Program-made: the position numbers and the translations under genes | Source: Bacillota bacterium | GTDB lineage: Bacteria; Bacillota; Dethiobacteria; DTU022; UBA8154 | DNA length: 52,845 bases | Direction of reading: 5' to 3' | Assembly: GCA_012798755.1 (NCBI GenBank) | Contig: JAAZMP010000088.1 | Location: forward strand, 1 to 52,845 | Notes under the pieces: model-generated | Told to the model about the DNA's origin: nothing | Databases searched by the model: none | The model's input: the letters and a program-made list of their open reading frames with translations, nothing else | Shown here: positions 33,931 to 42,978 of the stretch, in pieces | Position numbering within the stretch: the first letter of the stretch is position 1 | Layout of the letters: every line of letters begins with the position of its first letter

Positions 33931-36210
33931 ATCACGGGTGTGAGTGACCGCCATCTCCACATTCGGTACCAATGGAATATATCCGAAACGGGTGTGGGTG
34001 GCCGCCATCTCCACATTCGGTACCAATGGAATATATCCGAAACGGGTGTGGGTGGCCGCCATCTCCGCATCGGTTTTCAAATAATAATCATGGCGGACCC
34101 GGCCCGGAACATCGGGAACCGGGTCGTTCCAGGTTGCATCAATATGGTACCAGGAACCGTCCAAATTGACCATGTTCCAAAGATGTTTTTCTCCTCCGGC
34201 TTCGCCGGAAACAATGCGTACGCCAACCCCGGCCTCATCCAACATTTTATACAGGAGCAAGGCGTAACCCTGGCAGACAGCCCGGCCCTTGGCCAAAGCG
34301 GCATAAGCCGAATGATCACGATAGTTCAGGTCATAAGCCACATTGGCTACTATGTAGTCGTGTATGGCCCTGGTCTTTTGACGATCATCCATCCCCGGAT
34401 CCAGGATCTGCCGCAAAATATCCGCCACCTTGCGTTCAACAAAGTTTTCTTCTTCCCTTGTAGCCATGTACTGAAAATGAAGATCTAAAAGCATATTTCC
34501 GCCGGGTTCACTGGACCAGCGTATATTATAACTGCGCTGGGAATAACGCAGGTAATCATCTTCCGCAAAATTTTCTTCCAGCATTTCCTCCACATCACCA
34601 GGCATCTGCAACGCTTCACCGCTATAGCGAATCTCCAAAGAAGAAACCCTCTGCTCTTGCGCTTCGGCAAGAATCCGTGCAAGAGCGGCCCGCCCGGAGA
34701 CGGTCTTAGCCTGGTAGTCCGGGGAAAAATTACCGCTGCCGGATAACGATGCCTTTTCCGGTAAAGGGGCATCCCGATCCAGCTCTACGGTATAAAGATC
34801 CCCTGTTTCCACATTTTCAAGCTCTACTTGGGAAATATAAAAATCGCGGGACGAATCATCAGCATAGCCGGGCCATATCTGAACGGCAAGTCCCAGCTGA
34901 ATAGGCCCCGGCTGTTCATAGGTTAATGTATAGAAGGCTTTGTTTTTATCATTGTCTTTTTTATCTTCATTTGCTGCCCCAACACAGTTGTTGCCAGAAG
35001 TGGAATACCAGCAAAAAATCCCGGGCGGGGGCAGGCGGTAACCCACATCCCGTACATAGTCCAAAGGCTTGCCGCCTTCATGCGATACAGTGAAACCTTT
35101 TATACGCCACCCTGTCGTATAATTTAAAAGTGTAAAATAGCGTTCGGCAGGAGTACGCAAGAGCTGCCCCCCGGAACCCGCATCCGCGCTGACCAACCCG
35201 TTGCCGCTATAAAAGGGCAATCTTTGGGGGCTGCTGATAACTTCAACCCCGGCAGACAACAACTCATCAAGATCGCGCCGGGCCGGAGTTCCTTCTGCCA
35301 GCTCCAAAAAATTGTTCTGCAGCTCCACCCATTGGATATTGCGTAGTTTTAGCAAAGAAGTAATTTCACGAACCCTGTTATTATGCAAATCCAGGTGCTT
35401 TAGCTGACGCAAACCTCCCAAGATATCTATATCCTCGATCTTATTATCAGGTAGTGAGAGCCACTCCAACCGTGAAAGGCCCCGCAGTGGCTCCAGTTCG
35501 CTAATCCGGTTATTGTATAGTTCCAAACGCTGCAGCTGTTTAAATTTGGCCAGAAAACTGATATCGCTGATGTTCCCATTGGCTAACATGAGATCTTTTA
35601 AACGGGTAAGTTTGGCTAGGGGCTCAATATTTTTGTCATTGAGATTGCTTAAAAAAAGACTTTCCAGAGCTTTTAGCGAAACCAGGGGCGTAAGCGTGCC
35701 TATTTCATTTCCTTCCAGGTGCAAACAGCGCAGGCGTGTCAGGTTTTTAAGGGCATCAATATTTTTGATATGGTTGTAGCTAAGATCCAGCTCCTCCAGT
35801 GCCGCCAAACGTTGCAAAGAGCTTATATCACCGATGTGATTGTTTCCCAGGTTCAAAACCTTCAACCTGGTAAGACCTTCCAGTGCAGCAAGATCCTCAA
35901 CTTTGTTCTGGTAAAGGTTCAAGCTTTCCAGGTTGCGGGCATATTCCAGGCCAGAAAGGTTGGAAATATCCTGTCTGACAGCTTCCAACGTCCTTAGCCG
36001 GGCCAGATCTCCCCCTGTAAGCAGGCCGGTGGGTCGATCCAGCGTTTGGCGCACCGCTGCTTCCAGGCCACGATCAGTAAAGTGAACGATCTCCTGGGCT
36101 GCTGCAAACACGGGAAAGACAGCAAGGAAAAAGGCCACGACTAACACGACTAAAAGAAAAGGCAAAAAAACAGTACAGATAAAACGAAACCTGGGGGGTT
36201 GAAAAAACAT
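33925..36210 (-). CDS. Secreted leucine-rich-repeat protein with transglutaminase-like domain
   Basis: About 761 aa from ATG 36210, which has GAGGTG 9 nt upstream; an ATG at 36237 precedes it with no site. In numbering from 36237: signal peptide 18-47; about 11 leucine-rich repeats of 22 residues at 78-330 (LESLNLYQNKVEDLAAL), internalin-like; a beta-rich region at 360-500; a transglutaminase-like fold at 600-715 with Cys655 (GRAVCQGYALLLYKM), His685 (KHLWNMV) and Asp700 (YHIDATWNDP), a complete triad. After KTDAEMAATHTR the chain ends in 18-residue repeats (FGYIPLVPNVEMAATHTR) that are encoded by a 54-bp tandem repeat. Probably surface-exposed protein cross-linking or proteolysis. Confidence 0.88.
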   Translation of the reverse strand: MFFQPPRFRFICTVFLPFLLVVLVVAFFLAVFPVFAAAQEIVHFTDRGLEAAVRQTLDRPTGLLTGGDLARLRTLEAVRQDISNLSGLEYARNLESLNLYQNKVEDLAALEGLTRLKVLNLGNNHIGDISSLQRLAALEELDLSYNHIKNIDALKNLTRLRCLHLEGNEIGTLTPLVSLKALESLFLSNLNDKNIEPLAKLTRLKDLMLANGNISDISFLAKFKQLQRLELYNNRISELEPLRGLSRLEWLSLPDNKIEDIDILGGLRQLKHLDLHNNRVREITSLLKLRNIQWVELQNNFLELAEGTPARRDLDELLSAGVEVISSPQRLPFYSGNGLVSADAGSGGQLLRTPAERYFTLLNYTTGWRIKGFTVSHEGGKPLDYVRDVGYRLPPPGIFCWYSTSGNNCVGAANEDKKDNDKNKAFYTLTYEQPGPIQLGLAVQIWPGYADDSSRDFYISQVELENVETGDLYTVELDRDAPLPEKASLSGSGNFSPDYQAKTVSGRAALARILAEAQEQRVSSLEIRYSGEALQMPGDVEEMLEENFAEDDYLRYSQRSYNIRWSSEPGGNMLLDLHFQYMATREEENFVERKVADILRQILDPGMDDRQKTRAIHDYIVANVAYDLNYRDHSAYAALAKGRAVCQGYALLLYKMLDEAGVGVRIVSGEAGGEKHLWNMVNLDGSWYHIDATWNDPVPDVPGRVRHDYYLKTDAEMAATHTRFGYIPLVPNVEMAATHTRFGYIPLVPNVEMAVTHTRDL
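33934..34070. repeat. 54-bp tandem repeat within the 3' end of the LRR-transglutaminase gene
   Basis: Units at 33934-33987, 33988-34041 and a partial third from 34042, each starting ACGGGTGTGGGTGGCCGCC. The 54-bp period is 18 codons, so the reading frame is kept. The first unit has a few changes near the stop. Confidence 0.93.
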
Positions 36211-36297
36211 AACAGCTTGCACCTCATTTCTTAACATATTTCCTGAGATAGTGAAAGTTCTTAAGATCTTCCGTTAACACTCAGGGTGACACCGGCC

Positions 36298-36430
36298 GGC
36301 ACGTCCCCGGCAGGGTCGCCTATGCAAAGAAGGTCGCTATTTGGATCAGCACTGCTTGCCGGTTCACTAGGCAAAAACTACCTATGGCAAGCAGTTGTTT
36401 AATTTATGTTGCTTGCAGGCACGTCCCCGG
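36298..36430. repeat. Short direct repeats and hairpin between LRR and cohesin-protein genes
   Basis: GGCACGTCCCCGG occurs at 36298-36310 and again at 36418-36430, both followed by a similar GATCGCC/GGTCGCC stretch. Between them CTGCTTGCC (36352-36360) pairs with GGCAAGCAG (36386-36394). It lies in the 235-bp gap between two minus-strand genes. Confidence 0.65.
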
Positions 36431-36445
36431 TAAAGATCGCCTTAT

Positions 36446-37969
36446 CTATGGCAGGCGATAAATGGTTAGCGCATAGTCCCGGAAATAATGACCGTCAGGG
36501 GAAACAGCTATGGAAACCTGGTTTGTGCCGGTACTAAGCGGTATCGTCCTGGCTTTAGCGCTGGAGGTACCGAAACCATTAACACGCAGATAATCCGCGG
36601 TATTTTCCAGAACAACTGTAAGATTAATCCAGTTTATATCGTTATCTACAAGCATAGTATAGGGCATGTTATCCGGAACAAGGATTAATTCCATGGTGCT
36701 GCGCGTCAAGGTGAGCTTTTGGAAAAGGGCCTCATCGGCAGACATTGGCCCTGTCTCTGTAACAGTTATGGAAAATTCCTTCTCTTGGCGTTCATAATCA
36801 TAATCCGTAACGCGAGCAGTAAAAGTATAAGTGCCTTTGGATGTAGGAGTGCCGGAAATTACTCCGGAACTGCTAAACCTCAAGCCCGGCGGCAGGCTTC
36901 CTTTTACACGCGACCAGGTATAGGGCTTGCTACCACCATCGGCTTTTAAAGAAAAAGAATAAGGAACACCTTTCCGCCCACGACTTAACGTTTCGTTGCT
37001 GGTAATGGTCAGAACGTCCCGACCAGTCCCATATACAGTTATGGTAAAGTTTTTTCTGGCAATGTTGCCGTCTCCATCAGTCAAGCGTATGGTAATGGTA
37101 TATTTTCCCGTGGTGGTAGGGGTGCCGGAGATTACCCCGAGGCTGCTAAGCTTCAGGCCCGGGGGGAGGCTACCGCTTATTTGTGACCATTTATATGACG
37201 CAGTGCCTCCCCTGGCTTTCAAGGCAGTAGAGTAATAAGAATTGCGATTGGCTCCAGGCAGATAAGCCCCGGTAACGATCTCCAAAGAATCGGAATGGCC
37301 CGCCGTGCTGATATAACCATTGATGATAGAAGAATAAGCACCGCTATCAAATAAGTCCAGTTTTCTTACGGCCAGAACCGTGCTTCCTTCTTCTTCCACC
37401 GTAAAATAAATGCGGCATAATACCCCATCATCGGATAAAACATTGCCGGAATCGTTCGACCACAAAACAGATATGCGGCCCTCATCCGCAGCGTTTAAAT
37501 CAGGATCAAAGGTTTTGTAGCCTGAAGAAAGTTTTCCCCTGATCACATGCGCAGCCGATACAATATGCGGATCATATTCCAGTTCAAAATAGCAGCCCCA
37601 AAGGTCATGGGGATTTTCGATGAAAACATCAATGATGACGGTAGAATCTTTTTTCACTCCATAGGCGGAATCTATATGGAAAACAGTACTCGCAGCCTCA
37701 GTGACAGAAACACTTCCATTCAACATAAAAAGGAAGAACACGAACAATGCAGGTATTAAAATTTTGGATGGGGTAAAAAGACGGATCGAAGAAAACAGTC
37801 GCTTATACCCGGGCGAAATTACCGGAGCAATATCACCCACCGGCGAAATGGTTAGAAAACTGCCTTGGTTTTGTAAAATATCCCCCAAGACCCTCCGGAT
37901 GGCTGAACGGGTTTTTCTTATGAAATCAATTATATGATTGTAGTTATGCCGGGAGAACACCATCTCCAC
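36446..37969 (-). CDS. Secreted protein with cohesin-like, He_PIG and cadherin-like domains
   Basis: A 507-aa protein. A hydrophobic export segment lies at about 70-92, after a long 65-residue basic N-terminus. Residues 95-230 look like a cohesin domain (VIIDVFIENPHDLWGCYFEL, WSNDSGN, YFTVEEEG), the module that binds dockerins. Two He_PIG Ig-like repeats follow at about 240-320 and 325-412, each with SGSLPPGLKLSS or KGSLPPGLRFSS then GVISGTPT. Residues 415-507 resemble the cadherin-like beta-sandwich (Cadherin-like b4) module. No dockerin partner is visible here, so a cellulosome is not implied. It may be an adhesin or scaffold. Confidence 0.82.
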   Translation of the reverse strand: MEMVFSRHNYNHIIDFIRKTRSAIRRVLGDILQNQGSFLTISPVGDIAPVISPGYKRLFSSIRLFTPSKILIPALFVFFLFMLNGSVSVTEAASTVFHIDSAYGVKKDSTVIIDVFIENPHDLWGCYFELEYDPHIVSAAHVIRGKLSSGYKTFDPDLNAADEGRISVLWSNDSGNVLSDDGVLCRIYFTVEEEGSTVLAVRKLDLFDSGAYSSIINGYISTAGHSDSLEIVTGAYLPGANRNSYYSTALKARGGTASYKWSQISGSLPPGLKLSSLGVISGTPTTTGKYTITIRLTDGDGNIARKNFTITVYGTGRDVLTITSNETLSRGRKGVPYSFSLKADGGSKPYTWSRVKGSLPPGLRFSSSGVISGTPTSKGTYTFTARVTDYDYERQEKEFSITVTETGPMSADEALFQKLTLTRSTMELILVPDNMPYTMLVDNDINWINLTVVLENTADYLRVNGFGTSSAKARTIPLSTGTNQVSIAVSPDGHYFRDYALTIYRLP

Positions 37970-38144
37970 GCCTCCTGCCTTTTTTCTATTATCATATTAC
38001 CGGGGAAATATTATAGTCGTTTGCCGGTTTTTTCCTCCTCTATCATTTTATCGGCAACTACAAAAAATATTTAAACTTCCCCCCAAAGCAAATTATTATG
38101 GTATAATATTTGAAAACTACCATCAACAAAGAGAGGGGAACCAA

Positions 38145-38888
38145 ATGAAGAAGTTTTTTATTTATGCCGTTCTATGTTGCACTATTTTTGCCTTAGTCGT
38201 TACCTCAGGTTGCGCCGGGCCCAAAGAAGCGGACAAGCTGGTGATGGGAACCAATGCAGATTTTCCTCCTTTTGAGTTTCGCAACGAGGATAACGAGGTA
38301 GATGGTTTTGATGTAGATATTGCCAAAGCCATCGCCGAAGCCCTCGGCAAAGAGTTAGTTATTGAGGACATGGAATTTGGCGGCCTGACCCAAGCCCTAA
38401 ACTCCAATAGAATCGATATTGCTGTTGCCGGCATCACCATTACGGACGAACGCCTGTTAGAGGTGGACTTTTCCGAACCCTACCATTTTGCAGGTCAAAC
38501 AGTTGTAGTTAGGGAAGATGAAGAAGAGATCAAAAGCGTCGATGACCTGGATGGCAAAATCGTTGCCGTCCAACTGGGAACGACTGGGGATATGGAAGCA
38601 GAAGAACGCTTCCCAGTAGAAAATATTCGTCAGTATAATAAAATCAACGAAGGCTTTTTGGATCTGGCCAACAAGCGCGTCGATGCCATCATCATCGATG
38701 TTCCGGTCGCCGAACGTTACATTGAAATTAAGGGCGGCTGCAAAACAGTTGGCGGGGTCTTCACCGAAGAATATTTCGGTATCGCCGTGAGCAAGGAAAA
38801 TCCGGAACTATTAGAAGAAGTCGACAGGGTTTTGGCTGATCTAAAAGAAAGCGGTAAGTTCGACGAATTTATCAATAAGTGGTTTTAA
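38145..38888 (+). CDS. Amino-acid ABC transporter substrate-binding lipoprotein (second system)
   Basis: A 247-aa SBP_bac_3 receptor. Signal and lipobox VTSGCAG at about 18-24; mature part with MGTNADFPPFEFRNEDNEV, VDGFDVDIAKAIAEALGK and VAVQLGTTGDMEAE. It resembles basic or polar amino-acid receptors. ATG 38145 follows GAGAGGGG, and a TATAAT lies at 38102-38107 without a clear -35. A hairpin at 39043-39071 separates it from its permease. Confidence 0.93.
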   Translation: MKKFFIYAVLCCTIFALVVTSGCAGPKEADKLVMGTNADFPPFEFRNEDNEVDGFDVDIAKAIAEALGKELVIEDMEFGGLTQALNSNRIDIAVAGITITDERLLEVDFSEPYHFAGQTVVVREDEEEIKSVDDLDGKIVAVQLGTTGDMEAEERFPVENIRQYNKINEGFLDLANKRVDAIIIDVPVAERYIEIKGGCKTVGGVFTEEYFGIAVSKENPELLEEVDRVLADLKESGKFDEFINKWF

Positions 38889-39292
38889 CCTTGCTGAAGT
38901 TGGAGAAATGCAGGGAATTTTTTGGAGTGTTTAAGCAAAATATTATCTTGCAGCAGATCCGTAATAACATTTCAATACCATAGTAACCAGCGGTTACGGT
39001 CACAGTGGATAGTTTTCTCCGGCTTCAAAAACAGTGCAGCCTAAAGGCAAAGCGTTTAACGCTTTGCCTTTGCTATGGTTAAAATACCTGGCGAGCAGGC
39101 AAAACCTTTGCTATAACAAAATATATACAACAAGCATAATGTTTGGCAATGCAAAACGAGCACCAACATCCTAATTAGGGCGAGCCAGCCTCTTAATTGA
39201 TAGATCTTTACAGGTTTTTTTGCTTGTCCTTTCTGGACGAAATTGCTACATCACTTGTGCCCCATCAGTATAAACCCCGGAGGTGTTACTCC
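38889..39292. other. Intergenic region between receptor and permease genes
   Basis: About 400 bp within an ABC operon. It contains the strong hairpin at 39043-39071; no further gene is supported. An in-frame ATG at 39197 would extend the permease by 32 codons, but those codons look random and the good ribosome site belongs to 39293. Confidence 0.6.
39043..39071. terminator. Perfect hairpin between receptor and permease genes
   Basis: 12-bp perfect stem AAAGGCAAAGCG/CGCTTTGCCTTT with loop TTTAA. Only GCTATGG follows, so it is either a weak terminator or a 3' stabiliser that lets the receptor be made in excess over permease and ATPase. Confidence 0.65.
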
Positions 39293-39952
39293 ATGAAATC
39301 CCTGGATTATACCGTAATTATTAACAACTGGCCCTTCCTGATGCTGGGCTTACGAGAAACATTGCGCATCTCTTCTCTTGCTGTAACAATGGGTTTCTGT
39401 ATTGGGTCAACGGTCGCGCTGGCCCGTCTTTCGCGTTATCATATATTAAAATTGATTTCAGGGGCCTACATCGAATTTATTCGCGGCACACCGCTTTTAG
39501 TCCAACTTTTTATACTTTACTACGGTTTGCCCCAGCTGGGTATCGATCTTGATCGCCGGGCCGCGGCAGCTATTGGGCTTTCCATAAACAGCGGTGCCTA
39601 TGTGGCTGAAATTGTGCGAGCCGGGATACAGTCCATCGACAAAGGACAGATGGAGGCGGCCCGTTCCCTGGGCATGAGCGGGACAATGGCCATGATCCAC
39701 GTCATTTTGCCCCAAGCTTTCAGGCGGGTTATCCCCCCACTGGTTAACGAACTGATCATGTTAATAAAAGATTCTTCCTTGCTTTCAGTCATTGCTTTAA
39801 CAGAACTTATGAGAGCCGGGGAACATATTCGCACCAGGACCTACCAGGATTTTGAGATCTTCACTTTCATCGCCCTGGTTTACTTCGTAATAACCTATAC
39901 CCTTTCTAAAATCTTAGGTTACCTGGAAAGGAGGCTGCAGGTCAGTGATTAA
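39293..39952 (+). CDS. Polar amino-acid ABC transporter permease (second system)
   Basis: 219 aa from ATG 39293, which follows GGAGGTG at good spacing. It is a HisM/GlnP-type permease with [31 protein letters not shown] and the EAA loop [20 protein letters not shown]. It overlaps the next gene, the ATPase, by 8 nt. Confidence 0.93.
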   Translation: MKSLDYTVIINNWPFLMLGLRETLRISSLAVTMGFCIGSTVALARLSRYHILKLISGAYIEFIRGTPLLVQLFILYYGLPQLGIDLDRRAAAAIGLSINSGAYVAEIVRAGIQSIDKGQMEAARSLGMSGTMAMIHVILPQAFRRVIPPLVNELIMLIKDSSLLSVIALTELMRAGEHIRTRTYQDFEIFTFIALVYFVITYTLSKILGYLERRLQVSD

Positions 39953-40667
39953 GGTCAAAGATCTATATAAAAGTTTTGGCAAGCTAGAGGTCTTACGCGG
40001 CATTACCACTACAATCGAAAAAGGAGAAGTGGTAGTAATCATAGGGGCCAGTGGTTCAGGGAAAAGTACTTTTTTGCGTTGCCTCAACCTTTTGGAAATA
40101 CCGCAAAAAGGGGAGATCACTGTAGATGGGGTTAATATTTGCACCCCCGGGGTAAACCTGAACCTCGTCCGGCAAAACGTAGGAATGGTTTTCCAACATT
40201 TCAACCTTTTTCCCCACAAAACAGCACTGGAAAATATCAGCTTGGCGCCTTTAAAGGTTAAAAAAGCAGCCCCTCAGGAAGCCCGCAAGCTGGCCCTGGC
40301 ACAACTGGAAAGGGTAGGATTGCGGGAAAAAGAAAAGGCTTACCCGCGCCATCTTTCCGGAGGCCAGCAGCAAAGAGTGGCTATCGCCCGTGCACTGGCC
40401 ATGCAGCCCAAGGTTATGCTTTTTGACGAACCCACCTCGGCCTTGGACCCGGAAATGATCAAAGAAGTGCTAAACGTGATGAAAGAGCTTGCCGAAGACG
40501 GAATGACCATGGTCGTTGTTTCTCACGAAATGGGTTTTGCCCGGGAAGCCGCAGATCGGGTTGTTTTTCTTGATGAAGGTGTTATTGTAGAAGAAGGGCC
40601 GCCGGAGCAGGTCTTCTATCAACCCAGTGCTCCCCGCACAAAAGAATTTTTAAGCCAGATCCTGTAA
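39945..40667 (+). CDS. Polar amino-acid ABC transporter ATPase (second system)
   Basis: A 240-aa ABC ATPase. Walker [11 protein letters not shown]-loop [14 protein letters not shown], signature LSGGQQQR and Walker [15 protein letters not shown] followed by VSHE. GTG 39945 has AAAGGAGG upstream, inside the permease gene. It ends the operon; a terminator follows at 40691-40738. Confidence 0.95.
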   Translation: MIKVKDLYKSFGKLEVLRGITTTIEKGEVVVIIGASGSGKSTFLRCLNLLEIPQKGEITVDGVNICTPGVNLNLVRQNVGMVFQHFNLFPHKTALENISLAPLKVKKAAPQEARKLALAQLERVGLREKEKAYPRHLSGGQQQRVAIARALAMQPKVMLFDEPTSALDPEMIKEVLNVMKELAEDGMTMVVVSHEMGFAREAADRVVFLDEGVIVEEGPPEQVFYQPSAPRTKEFLSQIL

Positions 40668-40968
40668 AAACTGGAATTTGCCGGGACTTGCTTCTTTTTG
40701 CTAAGTAAAATAAAAAAACAGCAAAAGAAGGGTTTTTTAACCTTAAGCGAAGATCATAGTTGGCCATCCCTGCTATATCGCAAATGCCCAGAGAGCATAC
40801 TTAACTATGCAGAACAATTTCTAGAAAGGAGGTGCAACCCGGTATCAAAAACGCTCGTGCAAAATAAAGGAAAAATCAGCAGAAATTTTTCACATATAAC
40901 ATATAAACACAAACTGCCTTTTCTTGTTTGAAATTATTTAGGCACGGGCTCACGCAACCGGGTAACAA
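40668..40968. other. Intergenic region with terminator and unassigned ribosome-like site
   Basis: Holds the terminator at 40691-40738. A strong AGAAAGGAGGTG site at about 40823-40834 has no start codon or plausible reading frame at the usual distance, apart from the GTG within it (11 codons), so it may mark a lost gene start. Confidence 0.5.
40691..40738 (+). terminator. Intrinsic terminator after the second amino-acid ABC operon
   Basis: CTTCTTTTTGCT (40691-40702) pairs with AGCAAAAGAAG (40720-40730) with one bulged base, followed by GGTTTTTT. It lies just after the ATPase stop. Confidence 0.75.
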
Positions 40969-41625
40969 ATGCCAGTTGAAAAAACTTCTCCAGCTCGTTT
41001 GATCGACCATGCTCTTTTGGCACCGGATCTCACGCACGAACAGATCATAGAAGGACTTGTCCTGGCCCGCCAAAAAAGATGTTTTGCCGCCTGCGTCCAT
41101 TTGGCAGATGTGCCGCTGGCCTCTGAAGTGCTGGAGGGCAGCAGTACAGGCGTCTGTGCCGTGGTAGGGTTTCCTTTGGGCCGGCAAACAACTTTGCTGA
41201 AAGCTAAAGAGGCCGAAGAAGCATTTAAAAAAGGTGCCTCGGAGCTGGATATGGTTCTGCATATCGGAAACCTAAAATCCGGGCGCTATAAGGAGCTGCA
41301 AGAAGAGATCCAAACTGTAGCCGGCGCCACTCCTGCCCTACTCAAAGTCATTTTGGAAACATGCTATTTAACACATGAAGAAAAAATTACGGCCTGTAAA
41401 ATAGCGGTTGCCGCAGGTGCCAAGTTTGTTAAAACTTCGACCGGGTTTGGTTCTGGCGGGGCTACCATCGCCGATGTCGCTTTGCTGCGCAAAACCGTCG
41501 GTGAAAATTTTGGCGTAAAAGCCGCAGGTGGCATTGCTTATCTTGAAGTTCTGGAACAAATGGTTGAGGCCGGTGCAAACAGGATCGGAACGAGCAGAAC
41601 GAAAGAAATCCTGAAGAAGATTTAA
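40969..41625 (+). CDS. deoC: Deoxyribose-phosphate aldolase
   Basis: A 218-aa TIM-barrel aldolase that splits 2-deoxyribose 5-phosphate into glyceraldehyde 3-phosphate and acetaldehyde in deoxynucleoside catabolism. Family signatures: LIDHALLAPDLT near the N-terminus, CAVVGFPLG, ELDMVLHIG, LLKVILETCYLT with the catalytic Lys, and FVKTSTGFGSGGAT with the Schiff-base Lys. VKAAGGIAYLE follows. Length is normal for short bacterial DeoC. The ribosome site is weak. No other deo genes are nearby. Confidence 0.95.
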   Translation: MPVEKTSPARLIDHALLAPDLTHEQIIEGLVLARQKRCFAACVHLADVPLASEVLEGSSTGVCAVVGFPLGRQTTLLKAKEAEEAFKKGASELDMVLHIGNLKSGRYKELQEEIQTVAGATPALLKVILETCYLTHEEKITACKIAVAAGAKFVKTSTGFGSGGATIADVALLRKTVGENFGVKAAGGIAYLEVLEQMVEAGANRIGTSRTKEILKKI

Positions 41626-41661
41626 ACCGGCTTCAGTCACCAAACCGGGTAAACCCGACTC

Positions 41662-41701
41662 AAAATATAAAGCCCAGCCAAGGTAACAACCCCGGCTGAG
41701 C
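41662..41701 (-). terminator. Terminator after the CooT-containing operon
   Basis: On the minus strand GCTCAGCC pairs with GGCTGGGC (one G-T pair) and is followed by TTTATATTTT. It lies about 85 nt past the CooT-like gene's stop and converges on deoC. Confidence 0.5.
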
Positions 41702-41784
41702 TTAACCCCAGCTATACCAAACCAGATTCGGGCTTTTTCCATGCTGCCTTTACAGGCAAAGGTTGTGGCGGAAAAAAGCCGTGT

Positions 41785-41976
41785 TTAGACAATCACCATG
41801 GTGTCGCTGCTTTCTTCCCAACTTATGCCTTTGGTAATTTCAAATTCCTGCGGTTCTTTTAGCATCTGATAGGCGATAAGTTTTCCCGTATCCAGATCCA
41901 GCGAATACCTGGACACATTTTCCGCTAACTTATTCTCGTCCTTAATGCTATCCTTGTAAATAGTGATCATACACAT
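41785..41976 (-). CDS. CooT-like small nickel-binding protein
   Basis: A 63-aa protein beginning MCMITIY and made of short beta strands, matching the CooT family (60-66 aa, invariant Met-Cys start; Cys2 binds Ni in the CODH maturation protein). The start has AAGGAGATG 8 nt upstream. It is the last gene of a minus-strand run that includes a GTPase, a soluble ABC ATPase and a cytosolic binding-protein fold, which suggests metal handling. No CODH genes are in the window. Confidence 0.75.
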   Translation of the reverse strand: MCMITIYKDSIKDENKLAENVSRYSLDLDTGKLIAYQMLKEPQEFEITKGISWEESSDTMVIV

Positions 41977-42194
41977 CGAAAATTCATCTCCTTAAATTAT
42001 AGTCAGTGTACCTGGATCTTTATTGGTAACAGTAATAGCTTTTCCCCAATATAACTTATTCAAACACCCCCGTTTACACTTTTATATGTATCTGCGTTTT
42101 ATTATTTTCCAAATACCCTTGAACCTATTTTAAAAATTTAGAATGTAAAAGTCAAATATTTTAGCCTATAAAAAACTTATTAACCGTGGTGCCC

Positions 42195-42809
42195 CTACTT
42201 TTTGATCTCAATCCAATGACCGGGTTCGCCCTCCACATCAGAGATAAGGCGGTAATTTGCAATTCCCGTTTTTTTAACCAACTCTTCTAATTTGGCTCCC
42301 CTGAGAAAGCCTGTGTGGCCTTTTTTCTCCATTTTTTTGCGCCCCAACCCCTGCAGCCGTTGGCGCATGGTTGGCGGGGTATAACGACCCAGCCCTCCGC
42401 CAATGAAAGCCACGCCCCCCGGTTTTAAAATGCGGTTTGCCTCCTGAAGCCCCTTAACCTGATCCTCCCAAAACCAAAGCGATCCCCGGCTAATCACCAG
42501 TTCTGCAAAATTATCTGCAAAAGGAAGTGCCGCCACATCTGCATTCACAAAATGGACAACATTGTCCAATTTATCCAGGGCTACATTTTCCCTGGCTTTG
42601 TTCAAAACCTCCGGATCCAGATCCACAAAGTATATTTCCAATGATGTAATTTTGGCCAATTCGATCCCCAGGTAACCATGACCTGTTCCCAGATCAACGC
42701 ATTTTCCGGAATTGATCCGGTAATCATCCAAAAGCTGCTGCGCAATCAAAGGATAAACAGGCCTTAAACTCCTATAGGTAGGCTTGGACACGAGTAAAAC
42801 TCCCCCCAT
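42195..42809 (-). CDS. Class I SAM-dependent methyltransferase
   Basis: A 204-aa Rossmann methyltransferase. SAM site CVDLGTGHGYLGIELA near 37-52, acidic loop YFVDLDPEVL, then VHFVNADVAALPF and RILKPGGVAFIGGG. Substrate not predictable. It lies 169 nt after the binding-protein-fold gene and 218 nt before CooT on the same strand. No ribosome site stronger than average is visible; start ATG 42809. Confidence 0.85.
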   Translation of the reverse strand: MGGVLLVSKPTYRSLRPVYPLIAQQLLDDYRINSGKCVDLGTGHGYLGIELAKITSLEIYFVDLDPEVLNKARENVALDKLDNVVHFVNADVAALPFADNFAELVISRGSLWFWEDQVKGLQEANRILKPGGVAFIGGGLGRYTPPTMRQRLQGLGRKKMEKKGHTGFLRGAKLEELVKKTGIANYRLISDVEGEPGHWIEIKK

Positions 42810-42978
42810 TTTCGGAAATTTACGATATTAATGGCATTTTTCCATTGCTGCTATATTTTTTTGCTGCTATGGCCATTATACATATAGTTTTATAACTCAA
42901 TTTAAAAAATAGCATTAATGCGGTAAAATCAAAATAAAATAGCTCCTAATGCAGTTTTTTCCAAACCCTTAAAGTGCG

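Noticed and set aside
33732-34070. Minus-strand ORF of repeated Trp/Arg/Pro-rich sequence across the repeats
   Set aside because: It is another frame of the tandem repeat and the LRR-transglutaminase gene and has no ribosome site.
40698-40931. 77-codon plus-strand ORF before deoC
   Set aside because: It begins inside the terminator stem, has no ribosome site at its start and no family resemblance.
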